Below are positions 23,987 to 30,826 of a stretch of DNA of 35,871 nucleotides, in pieces; within the stretch, counting starts at the first letter, position 1, and each line of letters opens with the position of its first letter. A program made the translations under genes and the position numbers. The notes under the pieces were generated by a model. The model did no database searches, was not told the origin of the DNA, and saw only the letters and a program-made list of their open reading frames with translations. Origin of the DNA: Tissierellia bacterium (GTDB lineage: Bacteria; Bacillota; Clostridia; Tissierellales; Tepidimicrobiaceae); NCBI GenBank assembly GCA_012735215.1, contig JAAYHX010000022.1, positions 1 through 35,871 on the forward strand, given 5' to 3'.

Positions 23987-25855
23987 ATGAATCTAAGTAA
24001 AGAACAAAAAAGAGCCATATCCCATGTTAATGGACCAGCCTTAGTTCTGGCTGTTCCTGGTGCTGGAAAAACCACTGTAATAATCCATAGGACAGCCAAT
24101 CTTATTCTCAACCACAAAGTAAGCCCCGATAAAATACTGTCCATAACCTTTAGCAAGGCTTCTGCTAGGGATATGAAGGAAAGATTCAATAAACTATATA
24201 AAGACAAATTTTCACTGCCTGTTCATTTTTCAACTATTCACAGCTTTAGTTATAGCTTAGTCAGAGAATATGCTTTCAAGAACAATTTAAAATATACCTT
24301 AATTGAAAATATGGATAGAGAGGTAAACAAGATTAACATACTTAAAAGCATATATAACTCCATAAACCAATCCATCATCACTGAAGAAAAACTTGAAAAC
24401 CTAATGAACTACATAAGCTATATAAAGAATATGTTGATTACTCCTGAAGAATTTCTAGACAACTTTAAAATAGATATAAAAAATTTTAAGGAAATATATA
24501 GGGCCTATGAAAACTACAAGTCTTCAAATAGATTTGTCGACTTTGATGATATGCTAACCCTGTCCTTAGAAATCCTCAAAAGGGATAAGCATATTCTAAA
24601 CAAATACAGGAGTAAATATGAATATATACAGGTTGATGAGGGGCAGGATACCTCAAAGGTTCAAATGAAAATAGTAAAGATCTTATCCTATCCTAAGAAC
24701 AACCTTTTCATAGTAGCCGATGATGATCAATCCATATATAGCTTTAGGGGAGCCTATCCAAAGGGCCTGTTTGAATTAAGAAAAACCTACAAAGACTGCA
24801 AAATATTCTACATGGAGCAAAACTACAGATCAAGCAGCAATATAGTGTCCGTATGTAATAAGTTTATAAAGAAAAACACAATAAGATATGACAAGAATAT
24901 ATATACTGAAAACCCTTATCTGGAACCTATAAGCATAGTAAAAGTAAAGTCTACAGAAGATCAGTATTATTTCCTAATAGAAGAGCTAACAAAACATCAA
25001 AAGGATGATATAGCTATTCTATATAGAAACAATCTGTCCTCCATTGGAGTAATTGAACACCTTGAAAGAAACAATATTGACTTCCACATGAGAGATAGGA
25101 AGTTGAAATTTTTTAACCACTGGGTCATTAAGGATATAATGAGCTTTTTCATGCTGTCCATAGACGACAGGGACATGGATTCCTTTGAAAATATCTATTA
25201 CAAGATGAAGGGATTTATATCTAAAAAACAGCTAAACTATATAAGGACTTTAAACAACAGCATATCTGTCTTCGATAGGCTTTTAAAGATTCCAGGGTTG
25301 AATAGTTTTTATAGAAACATCTTTTTAGACTTAAAGCTGGAATTTAAAAAGCTGACCAAGTTAAGCCCCTACGAAGGCATATGGTATATTGAAAAGATAC
25401 TAGGTTATGAGGATTATCTAAGGGAAGCTAGTAAAAAGTTCTGCCACAATTTTGATACCTTAAAAAAGATTATTGATTATTTAAAGATAATCGCCAAAGA
25501 CACTAAGGATTTAAAAGAGTTCACAGAAAGGTTGGAATACTTGGAAAAGCTTTGTAATGATTCCAATAAAAATAAAAAAGGAGTTTTTTTATCAACTATT
25601 CATTCTGCTAAAGGTCTAGAGTTTGATAGGGTTTATATGCTGGATCTATATGATGAAGAATTCCCAACAACAAGCAGTATAGATGCCTTTAATAATGGAG
25701 ACTTTCATGCTCTTGAGGAGGAAAGAAGGCTTTTTTATGTAGGAATGACCAGAGCAAAAAGCCACCTTACCCTAATCACCATGGATGATAAAAAAGGGGA
25801 AATAAAACCCTCAAGGTTTATTGATGAACTAGAAAAGCTGTTTCCTAATTGCTAG
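23987..25855 (+). CDS. UvrD/PcrA-type superfamily 1 DNA helicase (compact)
   Basis: 622 aa, about 100 shorter than PcrA. All helicase motifs are present in order: AVPGAGKTTVI (Walker A), ITFSKASARDMKERF, FSTIHSFSY, VDEGQDTSKVQ (Walker B), VADDDQSIYSFRGAYP, MEQNYRSSSNIV, LSTIHSAKGLEFDRVYML and ERRLFYVGMTRAKS. It unwinds DNA 3' to 5' with ATP by family knowledge. It lacks the C-terminal RNA-polymerase-interacting tail of PcrA, so it is probably an accessory Rep/UvrD helicase rather than PcrA itself. TAGGTGTTACAAT precedes the ATG. A 37-aa basic protein gene follows 128 bases downstream. Confidence 0.93.
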   Translation: MNLSKEQKRAISHVNGPALVLAVPGAGKTTVIIHRTANLILNHKVSPDKILSITFSKASARDMKERFNKLYKDKFSLPVHFSTIHSFSYSLVREYAFKNNLKYTLIENMDREVNKINILKSIYNSINQSIITEEKLENLMNYISYIKNMLITPEEFLDNFKIDIKNFKEIYRAYENYKSSNRFVDFDDMLTLSLEILKRDKHILNKYRSKYEYIQVDEGQDTSKVQMKIVKILSYPKNNLFIVADDDQSIYSFRGAYPKGLFELRKTYKDCKIFYMEQNYRSSSNIVSVCNKFIKKNTIRYDKNIYTENPYLEPISIVKVKSTEDQYYFLIEELTKHQKDDIAILYRNNLSSIGVIEHLERNNIDFHMRDRKLKFFNHWVIKDIMSFFMLSIDDRDMDSFENIYYKMKGFISKKQLNYIRTLNNSISVFDRLLKIPGLNSFYRNIFLDLKLEFKKLTKLSPYEGIWYIEKILGYEDYLREASKKFCHNFDTLKKIIDYLKIIAKDTKDLKEFTERLEYLEKLCNDSNKNKKGVFLSTIHSAKGLEFDRVYMLDLYDEEFPTTSSIDAFNNGDFHALEEERRLFYVGMTRAKSHLTLITMDDKKGEIKPSRFIDELEKLFPNC

Positions 25856-25983
25856 ATATAGGCCACGACACTTTTACAAATCTTTCTAAGAAAATAGCTA
25901 TATAACTAATATTTTTTATTTTATTAGGAATAATAAGGAGGAAAGCCAACATTAAAATAAAGAGTTGAAAGAGGAGGTTTGTC

Positions 25984-26097
25984 GTGGCTAAAAATAAAAA
26001 GAACAAAAACAAAAATAAGAGCAATGCTAACAACAATAACAACATCAACGTAAAAGATAAAAAAGATAACGACTCTAACAATGACGGAAACTCCTAA
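25984..26097 (+). CDS. Small Lys/Asn-rich protein, 37 aa, unrecognised
   Basis: A short ORF beginning with GTG, with a near-perfect AGGAGG 6 bases upstream and a terminator 8 bases after the stop. The product starts MAKNKKNKNKNKSNANNNNN and ends in an acidic DKKDNDSNNDGNS tail. It has almost no hydrophobic residues, so it should be disordered and soluble. It resembles small basic proteins of spore formers in composition only; a nucleic-acid-associated or spore role is a guess. The strong Shine-Dalgarno suggests abundant translation. Confidence 0.7.
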   Translation: MAKNKKNKNKNKSNANNNNNINVKDKKDNDSNNDGNS

Positions 26098-26105
26098 CTA
26101 ATGAT

Positions 26106-26132
26106 TAAAGAACCCTTAACCGGGTTCTTTAA
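26106..26132 (+). terminator. Terminator of the 37-aa protein gene
   Basis: TTAAAGAACCC and GGGTTCTTTAA pair perfectly around a 6-base loop. Only a short T-rich tail follows. Confidence 0.7.
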
Positions 26133-26171
26133 TCCTTGTCTAATTATCTTGTGAAAAATATCTCAAAAATA

Positions 26172-26253
26172 TGTTATAATAGGTATTGTAAAACAATATA
26201 CTCCTCTCCCTAATTACATACAAGGCCTCGCTACTATTGTTAGCGAGGCCTTG
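26172..26253 (+). ncRNA. Candidate small structured RNA (promoter plus two hairpins)
   Basis: An extended -10 TGTTATAAT (TATAAT at 26175-26180) is followed by a small TATTGT/ACAATA hairpin. After about 20 unpaired CU-rich bases comes a perfect 13-bp GC-rich hairpin: CAAGGCCTCGCTA at 26221-26233 and TAGCGAGGCCTTG at 26241-26253. No ORF fits in it. There is no T run after the stem on either strand, so it is not a standard terminator. Identity unknown. Confidence 0.35.
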
Positions 26254-26301
26254 CTATATTAATCCTGCATAAAAATATTTGATAGGGGTCAAGTATGGGT
26301 C

Positions 26302-26342
26302 AAAAACAAAAACACTTCTAAACCTAGGTCTAGAAGTGTTTT
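26302..26342 (-). terminator. Terminator of tRNA-Lys
   Basis: The minus strand has AAAACACTTCTA and TAGAAGTGTTTT arms followed by TTGTTTTTG, starting 9 bases after the CCA end of the tRNA. Confidence 0.92.
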
Positions 26343-26350
26343 AATTCATT

Positions 26351-26427
26351 TGGTGCTCCTTCAGGGACTCGAACCCCGGACACCCTGATTAAGAGTCAGG
26401 TGCTCTAGCCAGCTGAGCTAAAGGAGC
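26351..26427 (-). tRNA. tRNA-Lys (anticodon CUU)
   Basis: A 77-base cloverleaf with encoded CCA. The acceptor pairs GCTCCTT with AAGGAGC, the D arm is GCTC/GAGC, the anticodon stem is CCTGA/TCAGG with loop CTCTTAA giving anticodon CTT, and the T loop is TTCGAGT. It reads AAG codons. It has its own promoter (26448-26476) and terminator. Confidence 0.97.
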
Positions 26428-26447
26428 ATCTTCAATTAACAGTATTA

Positions 26448-26476
26448 ATTATAACACCATTAATTGAATTTGTCCA
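26448..26476 (-). promoter_or_regulatory. tRNA-Lys promoter
   Basis: Minus-strand TGGACA (26471-26476), an exact 17-base spacer and TATAAT (26448-26453), with an extended -10 TG, lie 20 bases before the tRNA. Confidence 0.8.
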
Positions 26477-26494
26477 TAGGTTTTTAAAAAATTT

Positions 26495-27373
26495 TTATCC
26501 CTCATAATTTTTATTATGGAAGAAGAGAGATATAGTCCCTGGACCTACGTGAGCTCCAATGGCACAGCCAATATAGTTTACAATAAAGTCCTTGCAGCCG
26601 TATTTTTCTTCAATCATACTCTTTAATTTTAAGGCATTTTCTATATCATCACTGTGACTAATTCCTATAGTTTGAGTGCTTAAGTCCGCCTCTTTAGAAC
26701 GTTCATCCATAATCTCCATCATTCTTTTAAGGACTTTTCCTTTTCCCCTAACCTTTTCCAAAGGACGAAGCTTACCTTCTCTGGTAACATCTAAAACAGG
26801 CTTTATATTCAATAATCCACCAAAAAAGGCTTGAGATCTTGTAACCCTGCCCCCTCTAAACAGGTACTCTATATCATCTACAGTAAATATATGTTCAATA
26901 CTGTTTTTGTAGAAGTCTAACATGCTCAGTATTTCTTCCTTGCTTCTGCCTTCCTTGGCCATCTTTGCAGCCTTGTGTACTAACAAGCCAAAGCCTAATG
27001 ATGCTGATTTGGAATCTACAATAGTAATATCCAAATCAGGATATCGTTCCTTCATGTTGTCCCTTGTTATTACCGATGTTTGATATGTTGCTGACAGCCC
27101 AGAAGAAAAGGCAATATAAATAGTGCTCCTACCCTCTTTCCCTATTTCCTCAAACTTAGCTTGGAAAGTGCTTAAGGATATCTGGGCTGTTTTATAGGTC
27201 TTGCCATTTCTCATACTGTCATATAGGGTCTTAGGCTTAATTGTAACATTATCCAAATACTCTACATCATTATCTATTACTACAATTGGCATTACATCAA
27301 TATCATACTCATTGATTATATGATCAGGCAGGTCACAGCCACTATCGGTTAATATCTTCACAGTCAAATCCAT
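26495..27373 (-). CDS. DegV family protein (fatty-acid-binding)
   Basis: 292 aa. Begins VKILTDSGCDLP, with the conserved lipid-binding TAQISLSTF, FSSGLSATYQT, VDSKSASLGFG, FRGGRVTRSQAF and IKPVL segments and the C-terminal GCAIGAHVGPGT. DegV/FakB proteins bind a fatty acid and present it to the FakA kinase for phospholipid synthesis; no fakA is in the window. AAAGGAGG lies only 2 bases before the ATG, and a TTG at codon 3 has optimal spacing, as in tdk, so the exact start is open. Confidence 0.93.
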   Translation of the reverse strand: MDLTVKILTDSGCDLPDHIINEYDIDVMPIVVIDNDVEYLDNVTIKPKTLYDSMRNGKTYKTAQISLSTFQAKFEEIGKEGRSTIYIAFSSGLSATYQTSVITRDNMKERYPDLDITIVDSKSASLGFGLLVHKAAKMAKEGRSKEEILSMLDFYKNSIEHIFTVDDIEYLFRGGRVTRSQAFFGGLLNIKPVLDVTREGKLRPLEKVRGKGKVLKRMMEIMDERSKEADLSTQTIGISHSDDIENALKLKSMIEEKYGCKDFIVNYIGCAIGAHVGPGTISLFFHNKNYEG

Positions 27374-27500
27374 TCCCTCCTTTATATGTATATATAATAC
27401 CTGTTTATTCCCAACTTTAAAATACTTTCATAAAAATTATTGCATATATTTATGTATTGTTAAATAGATTATAGTACAGAGGATAGTAAGGGGTGGTATT

Positions 27501-27596
27501 ATGAAATTCTTCTTCATCCGCAAAAAGACCTTCTTTTGGATTATTTGTACTGTCATAGTTTTAATTATTTTAGCTGTACTTTATTTCTTTTTATAA
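27501..27596 (+). CDS. 31-aa single-pass membrane peptide, unrecognised
   Basis: A short ORF with AAGGGGTGG 4 bases before the ATG. It begins MKFFFIRKKTFFW, basic and aromatic, followed by a continuous hydrophobic helix, IICTVIVLIILAVLYFF. A bidirectional terminator lies 43 bases downstream. It may be a genuine small membrane protein or the leftover N-terminal anchor of a larger protein; no continuation is readable downstream. Function unknown. The neighbouring Spo0E-like gene suggests looking at sporulation. Confidence 0.6.
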   Translation: MKFFFIRKKTFFWIICTVIVLIILAVLYFFL

Positions 27597-27638
27597 TTTT
27601 ACTACAGTTGAATAAGAAAAGCTCTTTTGGACCATTAA

Positions 27639-27675
27639 TAAAAATAAGCAGATTATACAATGCTGCTTATTTTTA
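27639..27675. terminator. Bidirectional terminator of the 31-aa and Spo0E-like genes
   Basis: TAAAAATAAGCAG (27639-27651) and CTGCTTATTTTTA (27663-27675) form a 13-bp stem, with A/T runs inside both arms serving as tails for both convergent genes. Confidence 0.85.
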
Positions 27676-27840
27676 TTAGCCCAACTTTAACTCATAGAAC
27701 CTTCTTATAAGGTCGTCCAACTCTACGCTAAATTTTAAAACTGCCTCCTTGTCTACACTGTCAACAACCATTTCATTTAGCCTTTTTCTTTTCAGCTCTA
27801 TCTCTTCCTTCAGCTCTTCTATTAGTTCATTTTTGCACAT
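27676..27840 (-). CDS. Spo0E-like aspartyl-phosphate phosphatase
   Basis: 54 aa reading MCKNELIEELKEEIELKRKR, then the signature FSVELDDLIRRFYELK, which matches the S-x-x-L-D-x-L-I-x-x-[FY] core of Spo0E proteins. These helical-hairpin proteins dephosphorylate Spo0A~P and hold back sporulation. AGAGG lies 10 bases upstream of the ATG. It marks the organism as a likely endospore former. It is followed by a bidirectional terminator. The 250 bases upstream to the L,D-transpeptidase are AT-rich with no gene. Confidence 0.85.
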   Translation of the reverse strand: MCKNELIEELKEEIELKRKRLNEMVVDSVDKEAVLKFSVELDDLIRRFYELKLG

Positions 27841-28059
27841 TCACAACATTCCTCTCAAACACATTTTTATCTGTTGGTTATTAGTATTATTTACCAATAT
27901 AGTCAAAAATATAGGCTCAAAAAATAATTGCCTATACTTATTTTTTTGTAAAATCTTGCCTTGGCAATTCCCTAATAATTATATCAATAAGAATGGGTTT
28001 TGTATATTAAAAAAAGTTAATATTCTGATTTAATTTTCTACATTTTTTTCACATATAAA

Positions 28060-28091
28060 CAGCAGTAGGCTGCCTATAGCAGCCTGCTGTA
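28060..28091 (-). terminator. Hairpin after the L,D-transpeptidase gene
   Basis: The minus strand has ACAGCAG and GCTGC paired with GCAGC and CTGCTGT around a TATAG loop, with a small bulge. It directly follows the stop codon; the T tract is weak. Confidence 0.55.
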
Positions 28092-28856
28092 TCAATACAT
28101 ACACTGAAAAAATCGCCCTGGTTCAATTCTTCTCTCATAATATTCAAGGTACTGTTCTACACCCCACTGTTTAAGCACTTCTTCCGTACCAATCCAAACA
28201 TCAGTACTAATAGGTATATACTCAAATAGCTCTTCTACATCTTCATTTATCATCCTAATGCAGCCAGATGAGATGTATTTACCTATGGAAAAAGGACTTG
28301 AGTTACCGTGTATACCGTAGCCCCAGTATTTTTCTGTTGAAAGGCCTAACCATCTCTTACCTAGTGGATTGTTAGGAGCTCCTCCTCTTACTGGCTTGTA
28401 TTTTCCTCCCATGCCTCCCCAGTAAGGGTTAACGAATTTATTTATGATTATAAACTTATAGTCTGGTGTAGGACTAGATTTCTTCCCTAAGGCTACAGGA
28501 TACTTCTCATAAACTTCTCCATAGTTATAAACGGTTAGTATCTTTTTATCCTTGTTAATCACTATAAACCACTCTTTTTCCTTTATTTCCTGGGGGACCT
28601 TGTCAACAACCCTTTTGTCCTTCTCCCTCAGAGCCTTATTGGTTTCCTTTCCAATGATCCCATCTACAGTTAGGTTGTATTTGGCTTGAAACTTGAGGAG
28701 TAGATTTCTCTGTTCTAGGTTTCCTCCATTATATCCTTTGCTTATGTGTTCAATTAATTGAGCTTCCTTGTAATCAGTTTCTGCTGATACTCCCTTTGGT
28801 AAAAATATCAATAAAATAATAATGCTTAAATATAATAATCTTCTGATAAGAACCAT
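28092..28856 (-). CDS. L,D-transpeptidase with peptidoglycan-binding domain, secreted
   Basis: 254 aa. A signal peptide (about 1-26, RRLLYLSIIILLIFLPKGVSA) is followed by a PG-binding-like helical region (about 35-82, FQAKYNLTVDGIIGKETNKAL). A YkuD catalytic domain spans about 95-225, with IHGNSSPFSIG and the active-site SSGCIRM (Cys nucleophile, Arg, upstream His). It cross-links or modifies peptidoglycan outside the cell. GAGGGGGTTCTGTT before the ATG at 28856 and the signal peptide fix the start; an upstream in-frame ATG adds 10 residues without support. Some YkuD proteins act on the spore cortex, which fits the neighbourhood but is not proven. Confidence 0.93.
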   Translation of the reverse strand: MVLIRRLLYLSIIILLIFLPKGVSAETDYKEAQLIEHISKGYNGGNLEQRNLLLKFQAKYNLTVDGIIGKETNKALREKDKRVVDKVPQEIKEKEWFIVINKDKKILTVYNYGEVYEKYPVALGKKSSPTPDYKFIIINKFVNPYWGGMGGKYKPVRGGAPNNPLGKRWLGLSTEKYWGYGIHGNSSPFSIGKYISSGCIRMINEDVEELFEYIPISTDVWIGTEEVLKQWGVEQYLEYYERRIEPGRFFQCMY

Positions 28857-28920
28857 AACAGAACCCCCTCTATATATACTATTCAATAGAGGGGAATAAT
28901 TTATCTTTTTTTACCACAAG

Positions 28921-29871
28921 CTATTCATCAGGAAACTTTAAACTTGTGGTATATCTATCATAACCAATTAGAGTATTTGCAAAGATAGATTTGGCATTAC
29001 ATATAAACTCCTCCGGATTATCCATAGCTGGACTAAAATGGGTAAGTATAAGCTCTCCCACCTTTCCTTCATGAGCAATACTTGCCGCTTCAGAAAAGGT
29101 CATATGCTTATTCTCTATTGCCTTATTTATGTCATCTTCATCCCCATAGGTTCCTTCACATATAAGCAGCTGGCTATCCCAAACAAAGGCAGCCATTTTT
29201 TCTACAGGCCTTGTATCGGTTATATAGGAAATCTTTACCCCTTTCCTTGCTTGATCCAATACCATAAGAGGGCTGATTAATTGGCCATCATGTACAACAT
29301 TTTCTCCCCTTTGTAAAGCCTTCCAAAGCTTCTTTGGTAAGCCATAGCTTAAGGCTTTTTCAACATTAAATCTTGGCCTTCTAGGCATATAGAAGGAATA
29401 GCCTATACAGGGTGCTGAATGGTCTAATTCTAAGGTGGATATAATCAAGTCCCTGTGTAGTTCACCCTTGTCTATCTCAATACCCTGGTCCGATAGATTA
29501 ACTGCCAAGGAGGTTTCCCTTGCTTCTACCAAAAAGACATCATAAGGAAGGTAGGGAACAGCTATCAACAAGCCCTTTACTATTTGGCCAATTCCCTTAG
29601 GTCCTATTATATAAACCGGCTCTTCCCTTCCACTATTTCCCATAGTGGAAAGAAGTCCAGGCAGGCCTAGGATATGATCCCCATGGCCGTGGGTTATACA
29701 GATTATATCAATAGACTTAAAGCCCCATTTTAACAACCTTAAGGATACCTGAGTGCCTTCTCCACAGTCTACCAGGATTTTTCTTCCCTTATACCTGATC
29801 AGCATGGAGGCCAAAAATCTATTTGGCATTGGCATATTGCCACCAGTTCCTACAAGTGCAATGTCTATCAA
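28921..29871 (-). CDS. rnz: Ribonuclease Z (tRNA 3'-processing endonuclease)
   Basis: 316 aa metallo-beta-lactamase-fold nuclease. The zinc motif reads ITHGHGDHILGLPGL, with HGHGDH in place of the usual HLHGDH. DCGEGTQ, LDHSAPCIGY, SYITDTRP and LTHFSP complete the site. It removes 3' trailers from tRNA precursors lacking CCA; the tRNAs in this window encode CCA, so its substrates are elsewhere. The frame opens at a TTG at 29889, but a TTG at 29871 (reading MIDIALVGTGG) has GAAGGG 6 bases upstream and matches the family N terminus. Confidence 0.92.
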   Translation of the reverse strand: MIDIALVGTGGNMPMPNRFLASMLIRYKGRKILVDCGEGTQVSLRLLKWGFKSIDIICITHGHGDHILGLPGLLSTMGNSGREEPVYIIGPKGIGQIVKGLLIAVPYLPYDVFLVEARETSLAVNLSDQGIEIDKGELHRDLIISTLELDHSAPCIGYSFYMPRRPRFNVEKALSYGLPKKLWKALQRGENVVHDGQLISPLMVLDQARKGVKISYITDTRPVEKMAAFVWDSQLLICEGTYGDEDDINKAIENKHMTFSEAASIAHEGKVGELILTHFSPAMDNPEEFICNAKSIFANTLIGYDRYTTSLKFPDE

Positions 29872-29940
29872 TGAATTCCCTTCTTTCAAGCATACTTTAT
29901 CAATTATTATACGATATGTTCTATCAGAAAAGAATAGATT

Positions 29941-30609
29941 CTAGTTAGTTTTTCCCTTAGAATTCACTATTATTGCATCATATCCCTTGACTTTAAGCTC
30001 CTCTACTAACTTTTCTGCATTGGATCTGATTCTAAAAGCCCCTACTTGTACCCTATAGAGTGGAGGCTTATCATCAGTATAGGGTATTTGTAAATAATTC
30101 AGTATCCCTTCTGCTATTGCCCTTGATAAGTCTTCCTGCTTGTCTTTTAATATATAGGCATCCCCTTTACTTGTTATAAAGCCCATTTCCACTAGGGCTG
30201 CGGGCATATAGGTTAATCTCAATACTGCAAAGTTTGCTTCTTTTACTCCTCTGTTAGTCATAGATAGTCTGGAGACTATGCTGTCCTGTATTAACTTTGC
30301 TAACTTTTGCCCCTTACTGTTGCTTGGATAGCAGTATGTTTCCACTCCCCTTGCTGAAGGATTGCTAAATCCATTACAGTGTATTGATAGGAACAAGTGA
30401 GCACCAAAACCATTTGCCATTGCTGCCCTGTCAGCTAAGTCTACAAATCTATCATCAGTTCTTGAATGGGCAACTTCTATGCCCTTATTTGTTAAAAGCT
30501 CCCCTACCCTTAGTGCAACAGATAGATTTATATCCTTTTCCTTCAATCCACTGCCTAGGGCACCTGGATCCCTGCCCCCGTGACCAGCATCTAAAAATAC
30601 CTTTACCAT
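29941..30609 (-). CDS. N-acetylmuramoyl-L-alanine amidase with SPOR domain (CwlC-like)
   Basis: 222 aa. The Amidase_3 domain (about 1-170) has zinc ligands in FLDAGHGGRDPGA (His), LKEKDINLSV (Glu) and LSIHCNG (His), and the catalytic Glu in ALVEMGFI. A SPOR domain (about 180-218, LYRVQVGAFRIRSNAEKLVE) binds denuded glycan strands. There is no signal peptide, as in B. subtilis CwlC, a mother-cell enzyme released at lysis. A sporulation role is therefore a reasonable inference. AAGGAGGTAATCTT precedes the ATG. The 217 bases upstream, shared with the divergent ureohydrolase, contain a perfect palindrome. Confidence 0.9.
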   Translation of the reverse strand: MVKVFLDAGHGGRDPGALGSGLKEKDINLSVALRVGELLTNKGIEVAHSRTDDRFVDLADRAAMANGFGAHLFLSIHCNGFSNPSARGVETYCYPSNSKGQKLAKLIQDSIVSRLSMTNRGVKEANFAVLRLTYMPAALVEMGFITSKGDAYILKDKQEDLSRAIAEGILNYLQIPYTDDKPPLYRVQVGAFRIRSNAEKLVEELKVKGYDAIIVNSKGKTN

Positions 30610-30775
30610 AAGATTACCTCCTTCTTTTTTGGGTCCTTAAAACTACTACTTCCCCTTTATGCTTAAATATATCTATAGAAGGCTATTTACTATAAGAAAT
30701 AAAAATAAAAACAAAAGAAGGAATTGTTCTATCTTTGTAGAATAATAAACAATGATGTAAGTAGGTCAAAATAGA

Positions 30776-30791
30776 CAGTGAATCTTCACTG
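30776..30791. promoter_or_regulatory. Palindrome upstream of the ureohydrolase gene
   Basis: CAGTGAA-TC-TTCACTG is a perfect inverted repeat about 35 bases before the start codon, a possible operator. No guanidine riboswitch motif (ACGG-loop hairpins) was found in the leader. Confidence 0.35.
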
Positions 30792-30826
30792 CTTATTCAA
30801 TACTACTGTATAAGGGGGATTTTACC

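Noticed and set aside
25845-26081. Leucine/phenylalanine-rich minus-strand ORF of 78 aa
   Set aside because: It is the complement of the Lys/Asn-rich small gene; AAA/AAC repeats read backwards as Leu/Phe. No ribosome site.
27600-28091. Plus-strand 94-aa serine/phenylalanine-rich ORF at 27749-28033
   Set aside because: It is antisense to the Spo0E-like gene, which has a matching signature, ribosome site and terminator.
30640-30826. Guanidine riboswitch in the ureohydrolase leader
   Set aside because: No paired hairpins with ACGG loops or ykkC-like conserved core are seen; only a simple palindrome is present.
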